NCBI GenBank assembly: GCA_028292045.1
Contig: JAQGMZ010000074.1
Location: 1 to 32,020 of the forward strand
Source of the DNA: Polaromonas sp.
GTDB lineage: Bacteria; Pseudomonadota; Gammaproteobacteria; Burkholderiales; Burkholderiaceae_C
Length of the DNA stretch: 32,020 nt
Direction of reading: 5' to 3'
The notes below the pieces were generated by a model. The model made no database searches, was not told the origin of the DNA, and worked only from the letters and a program-made list of their open reading frames with translations. Below are positions 20,144 to 30,982 of the stretch, piece by piece. The position numbers and the translations under genes are program-made. Each line of letters begins with the position of its first letter. The first letter of the stretch is position 1.

Positions 20144-20869
20144 TCATTCCGAAAACTCGGCGTTGTGAAACACTTCCTGCGTGTCATCCATGTCTTCGAG
20201 CACATCCAGCAGTTTCTGCATTTTCTGGGCGTCGTCACCCAAAAGCTGGATGGGGTTGTCGGCGCGCATGGTGACTTCCGCCAGTTCGGGCGTCAACCCG
20301 GCAGATTCCAGGGCATTCTTGACTTTTTCCAGTTCGGTATAGGGCGTCAGCACTTCAATGGCACCGTCTTCATGCGCAATCACATCGTCCGCGCCGGCTT
20401 CCAGTGCGATTTCCATTACTTTGTCTTCATCGGTGCCCGGTGCAAAAATCAACTGGCCGCAATGCTTGAACTGGAAAGCCACCGAGCCTTCGGTGCCCAT
20501 GTTGCCGCCGTGCTTGGAAAACGCATGGCGCACTTCGGCCACGGTACGCACCTTGTTGTCGGTCATGCAGTCCACCAAAATGGCAGCGCCGCCAATGCCG
20601 TAGCCTTCATAGCGGACCTCTTCGTAATGAACGCCCTCCAGGTTGCCGGTCGCCTTGTCGATGTTGCGCTTGACGGTATCTGCCGCCAGATTGGCCGCCT
20701 TGGCTTTTTCCACCGCCAGGCGCAGCCTCGGATTGGTGGCCAGGTCGCCTCCGCCCAGACGCGCAGCCACCATGATTTCGCGAATCACCCGCGTCCAGAC
20801 CTTGCCGCGCTTGTCGTCCTGTCGCCCTTTGCGGTGCTGAATATTCGCCCATTTACTATGACCAGCCAC
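20144..20869 (-). CDS. yebC: YebC/PmpR family protein
   Basis: [75 protein letters not shown]...[41 protein letters not shown]. Confidence 0.96.
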   Translation of the reverse strand: MAGHSKWANIQHRKGRQDDKRGKVWTRVIREIMVAARLGGGDLATNPRLRLAVEKAKAANLAADTVKRNIDKATGNLEGVHYEEVRYEGYGIGGAAILVDCMTDNKVRTVAEVRHAFSKHGGNMGTEGSVAFQFKHCGQLIFAPGTDEDKVMEIALEAGADDVIAHEDGAIEVLTPYTELEKVKNALESAGLTPELAEVTMRADNPIQLLGDDAQKMQKLLDVLEDMDDTQEVFHNAEFSE

Positions 20870-20962
20870 AAAAATCCTTTAGCAATTGATTTAATCTACA
20901 GCGTTCATTTTACTTTTCGCTGACTGTGGTTTCACGTCAGTTTTCACCAGGACTTCCCCACC

Positions 20963-22480
20963 ATGGCCGAGCCGCTCCTCATTGCTAAAAACTCCCTGAC
21001 CCAATGCGAGCTTTTGCCTGCGCTGGCGAATCGGCACGGCCTGATCACCGGGGCGACCGGGACCGGCAAAACAGTCACCCTGCAAACCTTGGCCGAGAGT
21101 TTCTCGAGAATCGGCGTGCCGGTTTTCATGGCCGATGTAAAGGGTGACCTTGCCGGCATCAGCCAGGCAGGAACCCTGGGCGAGAAAATGGCGGGCATCC
21201 TGAAAGAGCGCGGCTTGGCCGCACCCGAACCGCTGGCCTGCCCCGCCACGCTATGGGACGTATTTGGCGAACAGGGGCACCCGGTGCGGGCCACCATTTC
21301 GGACATGGGCCCTTTGCTGCTGGGCCGCATGCTCAACCTCAATGAAACGCAGTCGGGCGTGCTCAACCTGGTGTTCAAGATCGCCGACGACAACGGCCTG
21401 ATGCTGCTCGACCTCAAGGATTTGCGCGCCATGCTGCAGTACGTGGGTGAAAACGCCAGCGACTTCACCACCAAGTACGGCAATGTCAGCGCCGCCAGCG
21501 TGGGTGCCATCCAGCGCGGGCTGATGCAGATCGAAAGCCAGGGCGGCGATAAATTCTTCGGCGAGCCGATGCTCAACATCAGCGACATGATGCAGACCGA
21601 CGGGGCCGGGCATGGCGTCATCAATATCCTGGCGGCCGACAAGCTGATGCATTCGCCACGGCTGTACGCCACATTTTTGCTGTGGATGCTGTCCGAGCTG
21701 TTCGAGCAGCTGCCTGAAATCGGCGACCCGGACAAACCCAAGCTGGTGTTCTTTTTTGACGAAGCCCATTTGCTGTTCACCGACGCGCCCAAAGCGCTGG
21801 TTGAACGCATCGAGCTGGTGGTCCGCCTGGTTCGCTCCAAGGGCGTCGGCGTGTACTTCGTCACCCAGAACCCACTGGACATTCCAGATTCCGTGCTTGC
21901 CCAACTGGGCAACCGGGTGCAGCACGCTTTGCGCGCCTATACGCCGCGCGACCAGAAGGCAGTAAAGGCGACTGCCCAGACCATGCGCCAGAAGCCCGGC
22001 CTGGACATCGAGGCCGCCATCACTGAGCTGGCGGTGGGCGAAGCGCTGATCAGTTTTCTGGACAAGCAAGGCCGTCCAAGCGTCACCGAGCGGGTATTTG
22101 TGTTGCCGCCCGGCAGCCTGCTGGGGCCTATTTCCCTGCAGCAGCGCCAACAACTGTTGCAAGATTCCCTGGTGGCCGGCGCGTATGAAAAAGAAGTCGA
22201 TCGCGCTTCAGCCTATGAATTGCTTCAGGCGCGTGCGGGTGCGGCGGCCAGCCAGGCGGCTTCTTCCCAAAATGGCGGCTCGGCTGGCCAATCGGCCACA
22301 GGCGGCATGCTGGGCGGCCTGAACGACATGCTGTTCGGCACCACGGGTCCACGTGGCGGCAAGCACGAAGGGCTGGCGCAAAGCATGGCCAAGTCGGCCA
22401 TGCGCACGATGGGTTCGACGGTCGGGCGTGAAATCATCCGGGGCGTGCTCGGCAGCTTGTTCGGCGGCAGAAAGCGTTGA
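20963..22480 (+). CDS. HerA-like DUF853 ATPase (helicase HerA-like C-terminal domain protein)
   Basis: [48 protein letters not shown]...[82 protein letters not shown]. Confidence 0.93.
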   Translation: MAEPLLIAKNSLTQCELLPALANRHGLITGATGTGKTVTLQTLAESFSRIGVPVFMADVKGDLAGISQAGTLGEKMAGILKERGLAAPEPLACPATLWDVFGEQGHPVRATISDMGPLLLGRMLNLNETQSGVLNLVFKIADDNGLMLLDLKDLRAMLQYVGENASDFTTKYGNVSAASVGAIQRGLMQIESQGGDKFFGEPMLNISDMMQTDGAGHGVINILAADKLMHSPRLYATFLLWMLSELFEQLPEIGDPDKPKLVFFFDEAHLLFTDAPKALVERIELVVRLVRSKGVGVYFVTQNPLDIPDSVLAQLGNRVQHALRAYTPRDQKAVKATAQTMRQKPGLDIEAAITELAVGEALISFLDKQGRPSVTERVFVLPPGSLLGPISLQQRQQLLQDSLVAGAYEKEVDRASAYELLQARAGAAASQAASSQNGGSAGQSATGGMLGGLNDMLFGTTGPRGGKHEGLAQSMAKSAMRTMGSTVGREIIRGVLGSLFGGRKR

Positions 22481-22518
22481 CAATCCAGACCCATGCCCCC
22501 CAAGAAAGCAATGTCGCC

Positions 22519-23148
22519 ATGAGCAATGTTCACCTGATCAACCACCCGCTGGTGCAGCACAAGCTGACCTTGATGCGCCGCAAGGACGCGTCAACCAATA
22601 CTTTTCGCACGCTGCTCAATGAACTGAGCAGTCTGATGGCCTATGAAGTCACCCGCGACATGCCGCTGCAGGATGTAGAGATCGAAACGCCGCTCGAGAC
22701 CATGACCGGCAGGATGATCGACGGCAAGAAGCTGGTGTTCGTGTCAATTCTGCGTGCAGGCAACGGCATTCTCGAAGGCATGCTGAACGTGGTGCCAGGC
22801 GCCCGCGTTGGCCATGTCGGCCTGTACCGGGACCCGCAAACGCTTGAGCCGGTCGAATATTATTTCAAGATGCCGCAAGAAATGCAAGAGCGCGACATCA
22901 TCATCGTCGATCCGATGCTGGCCACCGGCAACTCGGCCATTGCCGCGGTTGCCCGGTTGAAGCAACTCAAGCCCCGCTCCATCAAGTTCGTGTGCCTGCT
23001 GACCTGCCCGGAAGGCATTGCCGCCTTGCAAAAAGCCCATCCCGATGTGGCAATCTACACGGCGGCCATTGACCGGCAGCTCAATGCGCATGGCTATATC
23101 CTGCCGGGTCTGGGTGATGCCGGTGACCGGATTTTTGGAACCAAATGA
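22519..23148 (+). CDS. upp: Uracil phosphoribosyltransferase
   Basis: [50 protein letters not shown]...[31 protein letters not shown]...[18 protein letters not shown]...[17 protein letters not shown]. Confidence 0.96.
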   Translation: MSNVHLINHPLVQHKLTLMRRKDASTNTFRTLLNELSSLMAYEVTRDMPLQDVEIETPLETMTGRMIDGKKLVFVSILRAGNGILEGMLNVVPGARVGHVGLYRDPQTLEPVEYYFKMPQEMQERDIIIVDPMLATGNSAIAAVARLKQLKPRSIKFVCLLTCPEGIAALQKAHPDVAIYTAAIDRQLNAHGYILPGLGDAGDRIFGTK

Positions 23149-23249
23149 TGCTTTGCCTTGCTGGCGCTGGACATTAATTGCCGCATAACTTGTAGTAATT
23201 ATTTAGATCAGCAGCTCAAGCGCAACCTGACTGCGCCCTCGTTTTTTCC

Positions 23250-24044
23250 ATGCCTTTGCCCAAATCAGCCCGCAAAACCGAACCCCACCTTCCATGGCTG
23301 GAAGCGGGACAGGCTTTCCCTGCACCGGAGACCGCCTGGGGCAGCACCGAGCCGGTGCCGGGATTGCTGGCAGCTGGCGACACGCTGGATGCCGAAACCT
23401 TGCGCAGGGCATATTCAAACGGCATTTTTCCCTGGTTCAGCCTCGGGCAGCCGGTGCTGTGGTGGAGTCCCGACCCGCGCATGGTGCTGAAAACCGACCA
23501 GTTCAGACTGCACCGCTCGCTGCGTAAAAGCATTGTTCGCTTTGCCAGCAATTCTCATTGTGAAATCAGGGTTGACAGTGCCTTTCAGCGCGTTATCAGC
23601 GCTTGTGCCCGCCAACCCAGAGCGGGTCAGTCCGGCACCTGGATAGTCTCCGGGGTGGAGCAGGCGTATGGTGAACTGCACCGCGCAGGGCATGCGCACA
23701 GCGTGGAAACCTGGGTCAACGGCGAACTGGCCGGAGGTCTGTACTGCGTCAATCTGGGCCGCATGGTCTTTGGCGAATCCATGTTCGCAGACCAGACGGA
23801 CGCCTCCAAGATCGCTCTGGCGGCATTGGTGGCTTTCTGTCGGGCCAAGGGCATGGCGATGATCGATTGCCAGCAAAAAACCAGCCATCTGGCCACGTTC
23901 GGGGCGGCTGAAATCAGCCGTTCTGCGTTTGCGAACCACCTGCGTCAACACGTGGGCAAAAGCGCACCCGACTGGAATTTCGATTCTTTATACTGGCAGC
24001 AGATTTTGACAGACACTGCGGCCATTTCTGCCGAAACACCGTGA
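23250..24044 (+). CDS. aat: Leucyl/phenylalanyl-tRNA--protein transferase
   Basis: [43 protein letters not shown]...[62 protein letters not shown]. Confidence 0.95.
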   Translation: MPLPKSARKTEPHLPWLEAGQAFPAPETAWGSTEPVPGLLAAGDTLDAETLRRAYSNGIFPWFSLGQPVLWWSPDPRMVLKTDQFRLHRSLRKSIVRFASNSHCEIRVDSAFQRVISACARQPRAGQSGTWIVSGVEQAYGELHRAGHAHSVETWVNGELAGGLYCVNLGRMVFGESMFADQTDASKIALAALVAFCRAKGMAMIDCQQKTSHLATFGAAEISRSAFANHLRQHVGKSAPDWNFDSLYWQQILTDTAAISAETP

Positions 24045-24802
24045 CGCACCTGAAAGACCTGCCACTGCATAGCCTGCAGTTTTACGCCACAGCGCCCTAC
24101 CCGTGCAGCTACCTGCCGGGAAGGCAGGCACGCTCGCAAGTCGCAACCCCCAGCCACCTGATCCACAACGACGCCTACTCCGAACTGGTCACCCAGGGTT
24201 TCCGGCGCAGCGGCATGTTTACCTACCGTCCCTATTGCGACGGGTGCCAGGCCTGCATACCGCTTCGGGTACCTGTCGGCACGTTCCAGCCTGACCGCAG
24301 CCAGCGGCGTGCTTGGAAGCGCCACCAGGCACTTCAGGCCAGCAGCCACAAGCTGTGCTTTGAGCCTGAACATTACCAGTTGTACCTGCGCTACCAAAAC
24401 AGCCGCCATGCGGGTGGCGGCATGGACCACGACAGTATTGACCAGTACACCCAGTTCCTGCTCCAGAGCCGCGTCAATTCGCGCCTGGTCGAGTTTCGGG
24501 AACCCATGGCCGATGGAACCGCAGGCGTGCTCAAGATTGTGTCCATCCTCGATGTGCTGGAGGACGGCATTTCGGCGGTCTATACCTTTTATGCGCCCGA
24601 GGCAAATACCGGCTATGGCAACTACAGCGTGCTGTGGCAGATCATGCAGGCCCGGCAACTGGGCCTGCCTTTTGTCTATCTGGGTTACTGGATTGCCGAA
24701 AGCGCAAAAATGAACTACAAGGCCGGCTTCAAGCCCAATGAAATCCGGGTGAACGGTTCATGGACGGATTCCAGCAGGTTCACACCTCAACCCATGCCCT
24801 GA
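24041..24802 (+). CDS. bpt: Aspartate/glutamate leucyltransferase (arginyltransferase-like)
   Basis: [84 protein letters not shown]...[26 protein letters not shown] start in a GTGA overlap with the aat stop. Confidence 0.94.
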   Translation: MTHLKDLPLHSLQFYATAPYPCSYLPGRQARSQVATPSHLIHNDAYSELVTQGFRRSGMFTYRPYCDGCQACIPLRVPVGTFQPDRSQRRAWKRHQALQASSHKLCFEPEHYQLYLRYQNSRHAGGGMDHDSIDQYTQFLLQSRVNSRLVEFREPMADGTAGVLKIVSILDVLEDGISAVYTFYAPEANTGYGNYSVLWQIMQARQLGLPFVYLGYWIAESAKMNYKAGFKPNEIRVNGSWTDSSRFTPQPMP

Positions 24803-24845
24803 ACCCGGCAAACGGCTTGTCTTAATTTCACAAGGTAAAATTTGC

Positions 24846-24860
24846 TGCAGAAAGTCTGCA
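24846..24860. promoter_or_regulatory. Candidate autoregulatory palindrome at the iclR-family gene start
   Basis: TGCAG-AAAGT-CTGCA, perfect 5-bp half-sites, ending 1 nt before the ATG at 24862. Confidence 0.35.
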
Positions 24861-24861
24861 T

Positions 24862-25641
24862 ATGACCAAACCTGAAAGCGATTTACCCGTCAAGCCCACC
24901 GTCCAGGTGATCGAGCGCATGTTTTCCCTGCTCGATATATTGGCTTCGCATGAAGATGCGGTTTCCCTGAAAGAAATAAGCGAGCAATCCGGCCTGCACC
25001 CCTCCACGGCCCATCGCATTTTGAATGATCTGGCCACCGGTCAGTTTGTGGAGCGGCCTGCTGCTGGAAATTACCGGCTTGGCATGCGTCTGCTTGAACT
25101 GGGCAACCTGGTCAAGGCACGCCTGAATGTTCGCGATGCCGCATTGATTCCCATGCGCGAACTGCATAAGCTGACACAGCAGCCGGTCAATTTAAGCATG
25201 CGCCAAGGCGATGAAATCTTGTACGTCGAACGCACCTTCAGCGAACGTTCGGGCATGCAGGTGGTGCGCACCATTGGCGGGCGGGCGCCGCTGCACCTGA
25301 CATCTGTGGGCAAGCTTTTCCTGGCGACCGACGAGCCCCAGCGGCTGCGCGCCTATGCAACCCGGACAGGTCTGCCCGGGCAGACACGCAACAGCATCAC
25401 GGAGTTGTCGGTACTGGAGCGTGAACTGTCAAAAGCACGCCAGTACGGCATCGCGCGGGACAATGAAGAACTCGAACTGGGTGTGCGCTGCATGGCGGCA
25501 GGCATTTACGATGACCAGAACAGGCTGGTCGCGGGCCTGTCGATTTCTGCGCCCGCAGACCGGCTTGATGAAAGCTGGCTGCCTAAGCTACAGGCTACAG
25601 CCAACGATATATCTTCAGCGCTGGGATACATTCCCAGGTAA
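24862..25641 (+). CDS. IclR-family transcriptional regulator
   Basis: VIERMFSLLDILASHEDAVSLKEISEQSGLHPSTAHRILNDLATGQFVER...YRLGMRLLELGNLVKARL...LHLTSVGKLFLAT...YGIARDNEELELGVRCMAAGIYDDQNRLVAGLSISAPADRL. Confidence 0.94.
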   Translation: MTKPESDLPVKPTVQVIERMFSLLDILASHEDAVSLKEISEQSGLHPSTAHRILNDLATGQFVERPAAGNYRLGMRLLELGNLVKARLNVRDAALIPMRELHKLTQQPVNLSMRQGDEILYVERTFSERSGMQVVRTIGGRAPLHLTSVGKLFLATDEPQRLRAYATRTGLPGQTRNSITELSVLERELSKARQYGIARDNEELELGVRCMAAGIYDDQNRLVAGLSISAPADRLDESWLPKLQATANDISSALGYIPR

Positions 25642-25765
25642 AAATACCGCATTCACATGCGTACTCACTCCTCATCGCTCTCAAAACAGGAGCCAAGAGG
25701 AGCCAGCAATTTTGAAGGATGCGGGCCTGCCCGCCAGGCAGCCGCGGCTCAGCAGCTATCAGAGA

Positions 25766-26854
25766 TCAACCGCTGATCTGTTTTTCGGATGCGCTGATCT
25801 TCAATTTATGGTCTGTTACCGGGTTGGCTTCCACCCAGCGGCGCACCCGTTCAGCATCGCCCAGCCGGCTGAGCTTGCCTGCTGAATCCAGAAACACCAT
25901 GATCAATTTGCGTCCTGCAATCCTGGTCTGCATCACCAGGCACTGCCCAGCTTCGTTGATGTATCCGGTTTTTTGCAAGCCAATGTCCCATTCCGGATTT
26001 TTGACCAGCCGGTTGGTGTTGTTGTATTGAAGGGTGCGGTTGCCCACTTCCACTTGGTACCCGGGCGACGTGGTCAATTCCCGCAGCACCGGGTCGCCAT
26101 GGGCTGCATTGACCAGCGCAGCCAGGTCCTGGGCGCTGGACTGGTTGCGGCTGGAAAGACCCGTGGGTTCTGCATAGCTGGTGTCGTGCATGCCCAGCAT
26201 TTTTGCTTTGGCATTCATCAGGCTGACAAAAATTCCCATGCCGCCCGGGTAGGTACGTCCCAGCGCATGGGCTGCGCGGTTCTCACTCGACATCAAGGCC
26301 AGGTGAAGCATCTCTCCGCGAGACAGCGTGGTGCCTACGCTCAGCCGTGAACGGCTGTGTTTTTCAGTATCAACGTCATCCTGGGTCACGGTGATCATCT
26401 CGTCCATTGGGAGCTTGGCACCGCTGATCACCACGCCGGTCATCAGCTTGGTCAATGACGCAATTGGCAAAACTGCTTGTTCATTCTTGCTGAACAGCAC
26501 TTCACGCGTGTCCTGATCAATAACCAGGGCCACACTGGACTTCAAGTCCAGCGGGTCGATTGCACTGTGCAAGCCGGCCATCTGGCCGAACGAAGGAATG
26601 GCCGGAATCAAGGCGTGGATGATGGATGGGCGTTTAGCCTGCAGTACCCTGGCCTTGGTTTCAAAACGTACGACTTTTCGAACGGCGACTGTTTTTTTGG
26701 AAACTGCCGATTTTGCTGCTCGGGGTTTTTTAACAATGGCTTGCTTGGCCGACGCTTTTCCCGTGGCCGCCTGAACTGATGGTGCCGCCAAGGCAACCGA
26801 TAAGGCAAAAAATCCGATGATTTTCAGGGCGCGACTCAACAGTTGCTTGGACAT
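25766..26854 (-). CDS. pbpG: D-alanyl-D-alanine endopeptidase (PBP7/PbpG-like)
   Basis: Signal peptide, then VALVIDQDTREVLFSKNEQAVLPIASLTKLMTGVVISGAKLPMDEMITV (SxxK), LMSSENRAAHALGRTYPGG (SxN), LQKTGYINEAGQCLVM (KTG). Confidence 0.92.
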   Translation of the reverse strand: MSKQLLSRALKIIGFFALSVALAAPSVQAATGKASAKQAIVKKPRAAKSAVSKKTVAVRKVVRFETKARVLQAKRPSIIHALIPAIPSFGQMAGLHSAIDPLDLKSSVALVIDQDTREVLFSKNEQAVLPIASLTKLMTGVVISGAKLPMDEMITVTQDDVDTEKHSRSRLSVGTTLSRGEMLHLALMSSENRAAHALGRTYPGGMGIFVSLMNAKAKMLGMHDTSYAEPTGLSSRNQSSAQDLAALVNAAHGDPVLRELTTSPGYQVEVGNRTLQYNNTNRLVKNPEWDIGLQKTGYINEAGQCLVMQTRIAGRKLIMVFLDSAGKLSRLGDAERVRRWVEANPVTDHKLKISASEKQISG

Positions 26855-26913
26855 GATGAATATGGCTCGTGTAGGTGGCGTTAACAGAAAGGCTGAAGTG
26901 TATAGAAATACAA

Positions 26914-26947
26914 AAAGTCACGCAATATCAGGAGCTTGCGTGACTTT
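26914..26947 (-). terminator. Rho-independent terminator downstream of leuA
   Basis: AAAGTCACGCAA-N10-TTGCGTGACTTT 12-bp perfect stem; on the minus strand followed by a T tract, about 100 nt past the leuA stop. Confidence 0.75.
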
Positions 26948-27046
26948 CTTAAATAACTACAGCAATGTCTTGCTTTAACGCCTGCCCAGCTTGCACAAAA
27001 TCATTAAGCCCTTGAATTTAAAGACTATTATTTTGCGATGACAAGC

Positions 27047-28585
27047 TCAACCTTGTGCAGCCACCCGATCAGCTTTACTTTGAAGTTTATTCAAAGCACT
27101 TAAATAAGCTTTGGCTGACGCCACCACAATGTCGGGATCCGCGCCTACGCCGTTCACAACCCGACCGCTATTTTGTAAACGCACGGTCACTTCTCCCTGG
27201 CTTTCCGTCGAACCGCTGATCGCATTCACTGAATACAGCACCATCTCGGCGCCACTTTTGACATGCGTTTCAATCGCTTTCAATGAGGCATCGACCGGTC
27301 CATTTCCATCAGACTGGGCCTTGACCTCTTTGCCCGCCACCGTAAAAACCACACAGGCCTGCGGGCGTTCACCGGTCTCGCTGTGCTGTGACAAGGAGAC
27401 AAAACCGTATTGCTCGTTGCTTTGGCTGATGCTCTCATCATTGACCAGGGCAAGAATGTCTTCGTCGAAAATTTCGCTTTTTCGGTCTGCCAGGTCCTTG
27501 AACTTGATGAACGCATGGTTGATTTCGGTTTCGCTTTCCATTGCCACGCCAAGCTCTTGCAACCGCTGCTTGAATGCATTGCGCCCGCTCAGCTTGCCCA
27601 GCACAATCTTGTTGGCGGACCAGCCCACATCCTCGGCACGCATGATCTCGTATGTGTCGCGTGCCTTGAGCACGCCATCCTGGTGAATGCCGGAAGCATG
27701 GGCAAATGCATTGGCACCCACCACGGCCTTGTTGGGCTGCACGACAAAGCCCGTGGTCTGGCTGACCAGGCGGCTGGCCGACAGGATTTGCTGCGTGTCA
27801 ATGCCAAGCTCAAGCCCAAAATAGTCTTTGCGGGTTTTGACCGCCATGACCACTTCTTCCAGCGAGCAGTTACCCGCACGCTCACCCAAGCCGTTGATGG
27901 TGCATTCAACCTGCCGCGCGCCGCCGATCTTGACGCCTGCCAGTGAGTTGGCAACCGCCATGCCCAGGTCGTTATGGCAATGGACCGACCATACAACCTT
28001 GTCGCTGTTGGGAATGCGTTCGCGCAAGTTCTTGATGAAAGCTCCGTAGAGTTCAGGAATGGCATAGCCCACGGTATCCGGAACATTGATGGTGGTGGCG
28101 CCTTCCTTGATCACTGCCTCGATGACCCGGCACAAGAAGTCAGGATCAGAACGGTAGCCATCTTCAGGACTGAACTCGATGTCGGACATCAGGTTACGGG
28201 CAAACCGCACCGAAAGTTTGGCCTGTTCAAACACCTGGTCAGGCGTCATGCGGAGCTTTTTTTCCATGTGCAGCGCACTGGTCGCCAAAAAGAGATGCAA
28301 GCGGCCTGAATTGGCAGGTTTCAACGCTTCGGCTGCAAGCGAAATATCGCGGTCGTTGGCACGCGCCAATGAACAGATGGTTGAATCCTTGATGACTTCA
28401 GCAATCGCCCTGACGCATTCAAAGTCGCCATTCGAACTTGCCGCAAAACCGGCTTCAATGACATCGACTTTCAGCCGCTCGAGCTGCCGGGCAATGCGCA
28501 GTTTTTCATCTCGAGTCATGGAGGCGCCTGGTGATTGCTCGCCATCGCGCAAGGTAGTGTCAAAAATAATGAGTTTGTCAGTCAT
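27047..28585 (-). CDS. leuA: 2-isopropylmalate synthase
   Basis: [63 protein letters not shown]...[51 protein letters not shown]-terminal regulatory domain present. Start at ATG 28585, not the ORF start at 28750. Confidence 0.97.
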   Translation of the reverse strand: MTDKLIIFDTTLRDGEQSPGASMTRDEKLRIARQLERLKVDVIEAGFAASSNGDFECVRAIAEVIKDSTICSLARANDRDISLAAEALKPANSGRLHLFLATSALHMEKKLRMTPDQVFEQAKLSVRFARNLMSDIEFSPEDGYRSDPDFLCRVIEAVIKEGATTINVPDTVGYAIPELYGAFIKNLRERIPNSDKVVWSVHCHNDLGMAVANSLAGVKIGGARQVECTINGLGERAGNCSLEEVVMAVKTRKDYFGLELGIDTQQILSASRLVSQTTGFVVQPNKAVVGANAFAHASGIHQDGVLKARDTYEIMRAEDVGWSANKIVLGKLSGRNAFKQRLQELGVAMESETEINHAFIKFKDLADRKSEIFDEDILALVNDESISQSNEQYGFVSLSQHSETGERPQACVVFTVAGKEVKAQSDGNGPVDASLKAIETHVKSGAEMVLYSVNAISGSTESQGEVTVRLQNSGRVVNGVGADPDIVVASAKAYLSALNKLQSKADRVAAQG

Positions 28586-28723
28586 GGGAAGGTTCTCAGT
28601 TTGGATGAATTTGCAACGCTTTGACGCCCGCCTTGCAGCAGCGTGATAACAATTTGCGGATGCCGAGTAAAGAAGTTTTTTACAGCATTTGAAGGAATCC
28701 ACTTGGATAAAAACCAGCAACCC

Positions 28724-28760
28724 AAAAAAAACGGCCCGTTGCTGGTGCAAACGGGCCGTT
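28724..28760 (-). terminator. Intrinsic terminator in the leuA leader (attenuator)
   Basis: Minus strand: AACGGCCCGTT-TGCACCAGC-AACGGGCCGTT with T8 tract, 11-bp perfect stem, upstream of leuA. Confidence 0.82.
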
Positions 28761-28780
28761 GAATCGGGTACACGCGTACG

Positions 28781-28834
28781 CTACCGTCTCCGCCCGTTGG
28801 CAGATAGGAATAGGGCTAGCGAAATCGAGTTCAT
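28781..28834 (-). CDS. Putative leuA leader peptide MNSISLALFLSANGRRR
   Basis: ATG AAC TCG ATT TCG CTA GCC CTA TTC CTA TCT GCC AAC GGG CGG AGA CGG TAG; all three Leu codons are CTA; ends 20 nt before the terminator hairpin; begins 18 nt after the pssA stop. Confidence 0.75.
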   Translation of the reverse strand: MNSISLALFLSANGRRR

Positions 28835-28852
28835 CAGGTCAATGTACCACAT

Positions 28853-29665
28853 TTATTTGTGAAGGCCCCGCTCGTCGGGCTCGTCGGTTGAGGTGGAAAT
28901 CACACTTGTCTGCTCTCCCTTGGCCTTGCGCCATCCATAAAGTGCGTAGCCCGACAGGCCATAAATCACGAACAAGCCGAACATGACCGTGGGTGGATCG
29001 ATATTGATGATGGCAATTCCAAGCGCAATCAGCACAATCACCACAAAGGGGACGCTGCGCTTCATTTGTATATCCTTGAAACTGTAAAACGGCACGTTCG
29101 TGACCATGGTCAAGCCGGCATACAGCATCAAGCCAAAGGTGAACCACCGGACTTCGATTCCCTTGATACCCAGGTCGTTCATCAGCCAGATGAAACCGGC
29201 CACCAGCGCAGCAGCGGCGGGCGAAGGCAAACCCTGAAAAAATCGCTTGTCGACCACGGCTGTATTGACATTGAAGCGAGCGAGGCGCAAAGCCGCACAA
29301 GCACAGTAAACGAATGCGCCAATCCAGCCCCAGCGTCCCAGGGTAGTCAGTGCCCAGACATAGGCAATCAGGGCAGGCGCCGCTCCGAAGGACACCATGT
29401 CGGACAAAGAATCCATCTGCTCGCCAAATGCGCTTTGGGTATTGGTGAGGCGAGCGATACGGCCATCCAGGCTGTCCAGCACCATGGCGCAAAACACACC
29501 AACGGCAGCATTGTCAAATTGGCCGTTCATGGCCATGACAATGGCGTAGAAGCCGCCAAACAGTGCGGCGAGCGTGAACAAGTTAGGCAATATGTAAATG
29601 CCTTTGCGCCGCTTGCGCGGCAGGATTTCTTCGTTCGCCGAAGCGGGATTTTCACCATCAAGCAT
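28853..29665 (-). CDS. pssA: CDP-diacylglycerol--serine O-phosphatidyltransferase
   Basis: GIYILPNLFTLAALFGGFYAIVMAMNGQFDNAAVGVFCAMVLDSLDGRIARLTNTQSAFGEQMDSLSDMVSFGAAPALI (CDP-alcohol phosphatidyltransferase motif DG-AR-G-D-D). Confidence 0.95.
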   Translation of the reverse strand: MLDGENPASANEEILPRKRRKGIYILPNLFTLAALFGGFYAIVMAMNGQFDNAAVGVFCAMVLDSLDGRIARLTNTQSAFGEQMDSLSDMVSFGAAPALIAYVWALTTLGRWGWIGAFVYCACAALRLARFNVNTAVVDKRFFQGLPSPAAAALVAGFIWLMNDLGIKGIEVRWFTFGLMLYAGLTMVTNVPFYSFKDIQMKRSVPFVVIVLIALGIAIINIDPPTVMFGLFVIYGLSGYALYGWRKAKGEQTSVISTSTDEPDERGLHK

Positions 29666-29830
29666 AAAAAGTAGTCCTCAGGCACTGCCCACCAACGTAA
29701 ATTACTATTTGATCAATAGCAGCGAGAATCGAGCACCCTCTGCAACATGCACTCAAGTGCAAAAAACCTGACGACGCGCCAGGTAAATATATATTCAACG
29801 TAGCACCGCATCCATTTGCAAGCTCCCATT

Positions 29831-29866
29831 AAAAAGGCCGCGCATTAACTTTGCGCGGCCTTTTTT
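29831..29866 (-). terminator. Rho-independent terminator downstream of ilvC
   Basis: AAAAAGGCCGCGCA-ttaactt-TGCGCGGCCTTTTT; 14-bp stem including A/T tracts, 30 nt past the ilvC stop. Confidence 0.85.
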
Positions 29867-29895
29867 GGTATGCGGCCAGTTGTGGTCGAACCGGA

Positions 29896-30921
<1,026 letters not shown>

Positions 30922-30982
30922 CTAAATAATCATCAGTAAAAACAAAAAACCTACCCTGTCCGCTGTCCAGTTCCTGGCAACG

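Noticed and set aside
25763-25785. AGATCA-accgc-TGATCT-GTTTTT as terminator between iclR and pbpG
   Set aside because: Only a 6-bp AT-containing stem, and it overlaps the pbpG stop codon; too weak to call.
28586-28750. N-terminal extension of leuA in the ORF track ([14 protein letters not shown]...)
   Set aside because: It runs through the terminator hairpin and leader region; LeuA homology starts at [20 protein letters not shown] (28585).
29761-29784. Second small hairpin downstream of ilvC (ACCTG...CAGGT with T tract on the minus strand)
   Set aside because: Only 5 bp of stem with a 9-nt loop; the stronger hairpin at 29831-29866 is sufficient.
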